Origin: Nematostella vectensis
Lineage: Eukaryota; Cnidaria; Anthozoa; Actiniaria; Edwardsiidae
Assembly: GCF_932526225.1 (NCBI RefSeq)
Contig: NC_064035.1
Span: 908,501-972,500, forward strand
Length of the DNA: 64,000 nt
Reading direction: 5' to 3'
A model generated the notes under the pieces. That model was given only the letters and a program-made list of their open reading frames with translations. It ran no database searches and had not been told where the DNA came from. This document shows positions 59,201 to 64,000 of the stretch, in pieces; within the stretch, counting starts at the first letter, position 1; each line of letters begins with the position of its first letter. Made by a program: the position numbers and the translations under genes.

Positions 59201-62200
59201 CGTATGGACTGGAATGCAACCGATCTTCAACAAGCGCTAAAAAAGTTCAAGGCAACCGTCGAATTGTACTTTTCTGGCCCGCTTAAGTCCAAATCGGAGG
59301 AAGAAAAGGTCAGTTATCTGTTGATGTGGACGGGAGAAGAAGGAATTGAATTAGTTTCTACGTGGTCGCTAACCTCAGACGAGAAGAAAAAGCTGTCAAC
59401 TTACTGGGAGAAGTTTGAAGAATACGTCGCCCCCAAGAGCAATTTTCGCTTAGCACGATTTAAACTACGCACTCTGAAGCAAAAGGACGATGAACCAGTG
59501 GATTCATTTATAAAGAAAGTAAGATTGCTAGCCAGCGAATGCAGGTATGATAATGTAGACGAACACATTATTGACGCTCTAATTTTCGGGTCTCGCCGCC
59601 CACGTGTCCAGGCTAAACTCCTCGAGTTAGACAAAACTCTAACGCTCGCTAAGGCAATAGACATAGCCAGGACTGAGGAAGCCACTTCGGCTCAGTTACA
59701 AGATATTAGAGGCACAAACACTATACCTGTACACGCAACAACCCACAAAAGCCCTTCTTCACATCCCAAGACACACTCACGTGAAAATAAACAAATACAA
59801 ACTTGTGGGAACTGTGGCACTAGCCATAATGTGACACAAAAATCCCTGTGCCCCGCAAACGGAACAAAATGCAGCAACTGTGGGAAACCAAACCACTGGG
59901 CCAAGGTTTGCCGTTCCACCAAACCCCAAGGTCCCACCCCGAGGGGAAGAGGCAGGCGGGGAAACCGGAACAAATCAAAGCAACAGATAAACACCCTCAG
60001 CAATGAGAATGCTAGCACTGCACCTGAGCCCCTAGATTCCCCACAGTTATATTTTCACTCTCTGACCATTGATAGTATGTCTCGACAGATCACTCAAGCG
60101 CTCGTCAACATACAGGTTAACTCGAGTAACGGGACACTACCACTATTATGCAAGATTGACACTGGTGCTGAAGGAAATGTGATCCCATTAAGCAACTACA
60201 AGCACATCTATCCAGAGTCACTCTGCGACATAGACGGCAAGCCCCTCAGCTTAGCCCCATCAGATACAAGGATAACAGCATATGGAGGCCATGAAGTACA
60301 ACACTACGGTACCTGCAACCTCACTTTACTACATAACGGTCAGTCCAGCCCTCATGAATTTCATGTTGTAAACACGACAGGACCTACAATCCTAGGACTA
60401 CCCACATGTACTGCAATGAAGCTTGTAACCCTTAACCACAGTCTAAGCAAAGACCAGGCTGAGCCAGCCGAAATACGACCAGCTCAAGTACCCAAGGATG
60501 ACCCTGAGGCAAAGGCAGCTCTACTAAGACAGTATGCTGACTGCTTCGAAGGCATCGGATGCTTCAGCGGAGAGTTCCATATCACACTTGACCCTACAGT
60601 ACCCGCTGTGGTTCACCCGCCACGACGAGTCCCTGAAGCACTTCAGGAGCCTCTGCGCAAGGAGTTGGAATCCCTCGTACAGCAAGGAATCATCACCAAG
60701 GTTGATGAACCCACTGACTGGGTCAACTCGCTAGTCTGTTCCACAAAGCGGAATGGCTCCATACGACTCTGCCTTGATCCAAAGGACCTCAACTGCGCCA
60801 TCAAACGTCCACATCATCGTACACCCACTCTTGATGAAGTCTTATCAAAGCTAAGTGGATCCGAGTACTTCTCCATAGTTGACGCCCGCAGCGGTTATTG
60901 GAACATAAAGCTTGACCAGGAAAGCTCACTCTATACAACATTCAACTCTCCCCATGGAAGATTCAGATTCCTACGACTACCCTTTGGTCTGATTTGTGCT
61001 CAGGACATCTTCCAAAAGAAGGTCGATGGAACCTTTGGTGACTTACCTGGGGTGACAGGCATCACAGACGACATAGTTGTTTACGGACGCAACCGTAAGG
61101 AGCATGACAATAACCTGAAAGCAGTAATGGAGCGTGCCCGTGAAACTGGTCTGAAATTCAATGCTGACAAATGCAAAATTGCCAGCAAGGAACTTGTCTT
61201 CTTCGGACACACCCTAAGTGCAGATGGTCTGAAACTTGACCCTGCTAAGGTTGAAGCCATCAACAACATGGATCCTTCAACGAGCCTCACAGATCTCCAA
61301 GTCTTCCTAGGTATGACGCAATACCTTAGCCGTTTCATACCCAACCTCGCTTCAACAGCAGCGGTCCTCTGGGACTTGACAAGGAAAAGTAGTCAATTCC
61401 AGTGGTGCCCAGAACACCAGAAAGCTGTAGATGACATCAAGAAACTCATCACATCGCCAGCCTCGCTGCAGTATTTCGACAGCACCAAGCCTGTCGTAAT
61501 CCAGGTGGATGCATCTCAACGTGGCCTCGGCGCGACACTCATCCAAGATAAAGGCCCTGTGGAGTACAGAAGTAAGCTACTCACTGAAACCGAGAGGAGG
61601 TACTCCAACATAGAAAGGGAAATGCTTGCAGTCGTCCATGGTCTCGAGAAATTCCACTACTACGCTTATGGACGCCACGTCCAGGTCCACACGGACCACA
61701 AGCCACTGGAGGCAATATTCAAAAAGCATCTGGCCAGCGCGCCACCCCGCATTGCCAGGATGATGCTGCGGATACAGAAATACGACATCGACATTCGATA
61801 TGTCCCAGGGAAGGATATACCCCTGGCCGACGCCCTCTCACGACTTAACCCAAGTCCCGGTGACACTATCGCTGGACTTGATGTCTCTATACATGAGCTA
61901 CACTTGCACCTCAATGCTAGCCCTACTAGGATAACGCAGATCCAAGAGGAGACGAGGAAGGACACAACACTTCACTCACTTCGTGCCGTCATCGCCCAAG
62001 GTTGGCCAAACAAAAGAGCTGAATGCCCTGAGTTACTACACCCATACTGGAACTATCGTGACGAACTTACTGTCGCCGATGGATTGGTCCTGAAGGGTAC
62101 CCGAATTGTAATTCCAAAGACCCTGCAACCAGATGTTCTACAGCAGCTACACTATGCACACCAGGGTGCGGAAAAATGCAAGCTCAGAGCTAAGGGATCA

Positions 62201-63944
62201 GTCTTTTGGGCGAACATCAATGCCGACATCGACAACATGGTCAAGAGTTGTGCTCCCTGTCAGCATAATCAGTCCATGAACACTAAAGAACCGCTAATGC
62301 CTCATGATGTTCCACCAAGGCCCTGGCACACCCTAGCATCTGACTTGTTCTCCTGGAACGGTTCACCATACTTACTACTCTCTGATTACTACAGTAAGTT
62401 CCCAATTGTGCGCAAGCTAACTAACATCCAATCATCTACTGTCATCGCTCACCTCAAAGGAATATTTGAGGAACATGGCATACCAGACAAACTTGTCACA
62501 GGACATGACACCCAGTTTACGTCTGCTCTATTCAAGGTTTTCAGCAGCACCTATGGATTTATTCATACAACTACAAGCCCATACTACAAGGAGGCTAATG
62601 GCTTCATAGAGAGAAATGTGCAAACTGTCAAGGATCTCCTTCAAAAGTGCAAGGAATCAGGGCAAGACCCACATCTAGCCATGCTGTGCCTGAGAACAAC
62701 CCCTTTGGGTCACACCCTGCCATCACCAGCAGAGTTGCTAAATTCCAGAATATATCAGTCTAACCTGCCAGCTACTTCCAGGCATGCACTACTGAACAAA
62801 CCTGACTATGATGCCAATGTCAAGCTGCAAGCCAGACAAGACCGACAGAAATCATATTACGACAGGACTTCCAAGTGTCTACAGCCTGTCTACCCTCAGG
62901 ACGCTGTCAGAGTCTTCAACCCCCTCAACTCCAAATGGGAGCCAGGAATAGTCCGAGCCGCTGCGCCAACCCCACGCTCGCACATTGTGGACATGGCCAA
63001 TGGCAGTACTCTCACCAGAAACCGCAGACACATTCGTCCCACAGGTGAAAAACTAAGCTTGAATAATACCTCAGCTACTGATGACTACGAGCCTGTAGCA
63101 GAACCAGCACCTAACGGCAACCAACCCCCAACAGAGCCAAGGACGTCTACACCTGGTACCCCTGCGAAGTCCACACCTACCCAAAGTGGTCCACCATTAC
63201 GCAGATCAACACGGACAGTGAAGCCCCCAGACAGACTGAACTTGTAGCATTTGCTACACAAACATTAGATATTGAACTATGTTATTATTAGTACTGCAAA
63301 GTTCTTTGTTTTTTTTACACCCCTAATTGGACACTACCAGTCACATTTGTACTCATGTAATTTTTCAGCTTTTCAGCTTAGAGAAGGGGATGTTGTAGTT
63401 TTACTTCCGGTTAATTAGCATATCTTTCGCACATGCGCACCCGGATTGAGTTCCTCGTGTAGTCCGCCATGTTTTGTACTGTGTTAATAAAATAGGTGAA
63501 TACAAAGCCTTCAAGTCAACTTATTACACCTACTTTCTTGATGACTCTCACATTTTGGTCTTGCTTCTCAGTCTAAAGATTCCATTAAAAGAAAAATATC
63601 ATGTGATGTGATGATAATGGATGTTATGTCATTTCTTAGATTGTGGTTCTGGTTGTAGCATGAAATCCCTTTGGGTAAATCTTTTAACTCTGAAAAATGT
63701 GCACTTGAAATCTTTACGAAATGTACAGTACTGTACTGTATTAAGTCCAGTGTCTGACATTCCCAAATCTTACTGATTGAGAAGGGAAAAAATGATGCCT
63801 TCTTTTACATTTTTTTACAACTTTTAAATTCTTACATTGTTCCACATGTTTTTAATCTGCAGACCACTGGCTGAATTTGTACATGCCCTTTACTCACTTT
63901 TTACTGATCTTTACTTTACTTATTTGGAGATCAACCCGCTAGGT
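53279..63944 (+). CDS. ACLY: ATP-citrate synthase (ATP-citrate lyase), first six exons
   Basis: Cytosolic enzyme converting citrate, CoA and ATP to acetyl-CoA and oxaloacetate. Exons 53279-53431, 55719-55841, 56426-56488, 57931-58029, 58439-58530 and 63863-63944, phases consistent; the gene continues past the window. Start MSAKAI matches the family N terminus. Then [26 protein letters not shown] (ATP-grasp start), [38 protein letters not shown] and the last exon [12 protein letters not shown]. Only about the first 200 residues are present, so the CoA-binding and citrate-synthase-like parts are not visible. Intron 1 holds a 45-bp satellite and a RecQ-bearing element, intron 3 a degenerate repeat, and intron 5 a complete LTR retrotransposon. 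Confidence 0.95.
53885..54596. mobile_element. 712-bp inverted-repeat element with a RecQ-like helicase fragment
   Basis: Terminal inverted repeats of about 55 bp: left AGGATCCAGTGTACTTTGCG...GCTCCCAAAG...CACTACCGCA..AGAGCCGCT, right the complement with about six mismatches. An internal foldback (GCTGTGCTGTAATTGGGCCT and its complement, about 54440-54500) is also present. The minus strand encodes [19 protein letters not shown] (about 54230-54290), a Walker A motif in a RecQ-type helicase context. This suggests a deletion derivative of a larger DNA transposon that carries a RecQ-like gene. No clear target duplication. Confidence 0.7.
54120..54420 (-). pseudogene. RecQ-like helicase fragment within the inverted-repeat element
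   Basis: A motif I-like segment ([20 protein letters not shown]) is preceded by a TTTAG that could be a splice acceptor (about 54300). The expected PTG is TEG, and downstream residues do not give recognisable motifs Ia or II before the frame ends. Too short to be a functional helicase. Confidence 0.5.
54740..55372 (+). repeat. 45-bp minisatellite, about 14 copies (ACLY intron 1)
   Basis: Unit TAGCATGCAACATCTACCTT then AGTTTGGCCACCTTGAAGAT and CATTG, nearly uniform (variants CTCGAAG, CTCAAAG, CATGTAAC). Forty-five is a multiple of three, so a 218-codon open frame with a 15-residue period runs through it. Position in an intron and lack of codon-like variation argue against coding. Confidence 0.95.
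56640..57770 (+). repeat. Degenerate long-unit tandem repeat in ACLY intron 3
   Basis: About eight diverged copies of a 110-160-bp unit: GAAACATC(A/G)TATG, CAACCAAACTTGGTAGGTGT, CATGT, GTGTCAAGGGGGGTGCAA, ATATGGTCATGTGA, TGTGACGTCATTGATGACGT, CACTAAAAGCAAAAATA. Divergence is much higher than in the other arrays, so this one is old. Confidence 0.8.
58945..59082 (+). repeat. 5' LTR
   Basis: 138 bp starting TGTTGTAG and ending ATTACA. It contains TCGCACATGCGCAC, an NRF-1-like GC-rich motif, and an AATAAA at 59040-59045 that could serve as the polyadenylation signal. Confidence 0.95.
59083..59095 (+). promoter_or_regulatory. Primer-binding site
   Basis: TGGTGTCAGAAGC starts directly after the 5' LTR, in the position and form of a tRNA primer-binding site. 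I cannot name the tRNA. Confidence 0.7.
59171..63247 (+). CDS. Gag-Pol polyprotein of the LTR retrotransposon
   Basis: 1358 residues, one frame, no stops; the ATG follows the primer site by 75 nt. Order: Gag-like region (1-200), Cys/His knuckles including [14 protein letters not shown] (about 233-246), aspartic protease DTGA (about 330), reverse transcriptase with [13 protein letters not shown] (about 605) and catalytic DD in ITDDIVVYG (about 632), RNase H with QVDAS...[13 protein letters not shown]...HTDHKPLEA (about 777-850), integrase HHCC zinc finger (about 990-1030) and a core with first Asp in ASDLFSW (about 1056) and Glu in NGFIERNVQ (about 1145). Where other integrases have the second Asp (usual form xDNGPQF), this copy reads TGHDTQF: Gly at the aligned site and an Asp two residues later. 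The C terminus ([13 protein letters not shown]) is typical. Intact frame, but integrase activity is doubtful. Confidence 0.93.
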   Translation: MAELTGLTSPRMDWNATDLQQALKKFKATVELYFSGPLKSKSEEEKVSYLLMWTGEEGIELVSTWSLTSDEKKKLSTYWEKFEEYVAPKSNFRLARFKLRTLKQKDDEPVDSFIKKVRLLASECRYDNVDEHIIDALIFGSRRPRVQAKLLELDKTLTLAKAIDIARTEEATSAQLQDIRGTNTIPVHATTHKSPSSHPKTHSRENKQIQTCGNCGTSHNVTQKSLCPANGTKCSNCGKPNHWAKVCRSTKPQGPTPRGRGRRGNRNKSKQQINTLSNENASTAPEPLDSPQLYFHSLTIDSMSRQITQALVNIQVNSSNGTLPLLCKIDTGAEGNVIPLSNYKHIYPESLCDIDGKPLSLAPSDTRITAYGGHEVQHYGTCNLTLLHNGQSSPHEFHVVNTTGPTILGLPTCTAMKLVTLNHSLSKDQAEPAEIRPAQVPKDDPEAKAALLRQYADCFEGIGCFSGEFHITLDPTVPAVVHPPRRVPEALQEPLRKELESLVQQGIITKVDEPTDWVNSLVCSTKRNGSIRLCLDPKDLNCAIKRPHHRTPTLDEVLSKLSGSEYFSIVDARSGYWNIKLDQESSLYTTFNSPHGRFRFLRLPFGLICAQDIFQKKVDGTFGDLPGVTGITDDIVVYGRNRKEHDNNLKAVMERARETGLKFNADKCKIASKELVFFGHTLSADGLKLDPAKVEAINNMDPSTSLTDLQVFLGMTQYLSRFIPNLASTAAVLWDLTRKSSQFQWCPEHQKAVDDIKKLITSPASLQYFDSTKPVVIQVDASQRGLGATLIQDKGPVEYRSKLLTETERRYSNIEREMLAVVHGLEKFHYYAYGRHVQVHTDHKPLEAIFKKHLASAPPRIARMMLRIQKYDIDIRYVPGKDIPLADALSRLNPSPGDTIAGLDVSIHELHLHLNASPTRITQIQEETRKDTTLHSLRAVIAQGWPNKRAECPELLHPYWNYRDELTVADGLVLKGTRIVIPKTLQPDVLQQLHYAHQGAEKCKLRAKGSVFWANINADIDNMVKSCAPCQHNQSMNTKEPLMPHDVPPRPWHTLASDLFSWNGSPYLLLSDYYSKFPIVRKLTNIQSSTVIAHLKGIFEEHGIPDKLVTGHDTQFTSALFKVFSSTYGFIHTTTSPYYKEANGFIERNVQTVKDLLQKCKESGQDPHLAMLCLRTTPLGHTLPSPAELLNSRIYQSNLPATSRHALLNKPDYDANVKLQARQDRQKSYYDRTSKCLQPVYPQDAVRVFNPLNSKWEPGIVRAAAPTPRSHIVDMANGSTLTRNRRHIRPTGEKLSLNNTSATDDYEPVAEPAPNGNQPPTEPRTSTPGTPAKSTPTQSGPPLRRSTRTVKPPDRLNL
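63381..63390 (+). promoter_or_regulatory. Polypurine tract
   Basis: GAGAAGGGGA lies immediately before the 3' LTR, as expected for the plus-strand primer. Confidence 0.8.
63391..63528 (+). repeat. 3' LTR
   Basis: 138 bp, identical to the 5' LTR, with AATAAA at 63486-63491. The CCTAC target duplication follows at 63529-63533. Confidence 0.95.
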
Positions 63945-64000
63945 GGGTAAACTATACTTAATTCTGATGTGCTTTGATTCCCTTTTCCTTTGAATAGTAA

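Larger units (their letters stand above)
58945..63528 (+). mobile_element. Complete Ty3/gypsy-type LTR retrotransposon in ACLY intron 5
   Basis: 4584 bp. LTRs 58945-59082 and 63391-63528 (138 bp, TG...CA) are identical by base-by-base comparison. CCTAC flanks both sides (58940-58944 and 63529-63533) as a 5-bp target duplication. One uninterrupted Gag-Pol frame (59171-63247) has the order protease, RT, RNase H, integrase, which defines Ty3/gypsy-type elements. The short LTRs and single fused frame suggest a Mag-like lineage, but that is inference. Same orientation as ACLY. Confidence 0.95.

Overview
This is a stretch of an animal nuclear genome: split genes with GT-AG introns, no operons, retroelements and very many minisatellites. 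The protein families, short multi-exon genes, a Penelope-like element and tRNA-derived SINEs suit an invertebrate. My best guess is an anthozoan cnidarian such as a sea anemone, but the species cannot be proved from the sequence alone.

Host genes, left to right: (1) last five exons of an MGAT5-type N-glycan GlcNAc-transferase V (+, 1234-3508); (2) a nine-exon carbonyl reductase/SDR gene, CBR1-like (+, 8868-16152); (3) a three-exon C2orf69-like serine-hydrolase-fold gene (+, 19406-24718); (4) an intronless carboxylesterase/cholinesterase-like gene with an intact catalytic triad (-, 28816-30576); (5) a four-exon lysosomal alpha-mannosidase, GH38/MAN2B1-like (+, 37093-43004); (6) the first six exons of ATP-citrate lyase (+, 53279 to the window end). 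Genes 1 and 5 both act on N-glycans, in Golgi synthesis and lysosomal breakdown. ACLY makes cytosolic acetyl-CoA. The genes look independently transcribed.

Mobile DNA: a degraded LINE (5040-6840, -) carrying a nested MITE; two tRNA-derived SINEs (16340-16497 and 40405-40797, both -); a rearranged Penelope-like element folded into a near-perfect palindrome with 1065-bp arms (34423-36936); a complete Ty3/gypsy-type LTR retrotransposon with identical 138-bp LTRs and a 5-bp target duplication inside an ACLY intron (58945-63528); a 712-bp inverted-repeat element carrying a RecQ-like helicase fragment (53885-54596); and several MITE-like elements.

Tandem repeats fill roughly a quarter of the window. 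The largest are an 8.1-kb array of 35-41-bp units (43750-51866), a 3-kb array of 20-bp units in the C2orf69 intron (20090-23080) and a 1.5-kb array of 30-bp units (31859-33390). Three arrays show how they may have started. One copies the 3' splice site and first 23 nt of the last CBR exon every 48 bp. One triplicates the acceptor of CBR exon 3. The 8-kb array repeats what looks like the junction between a MITE end and its target site. These three are the most interesting signals here.
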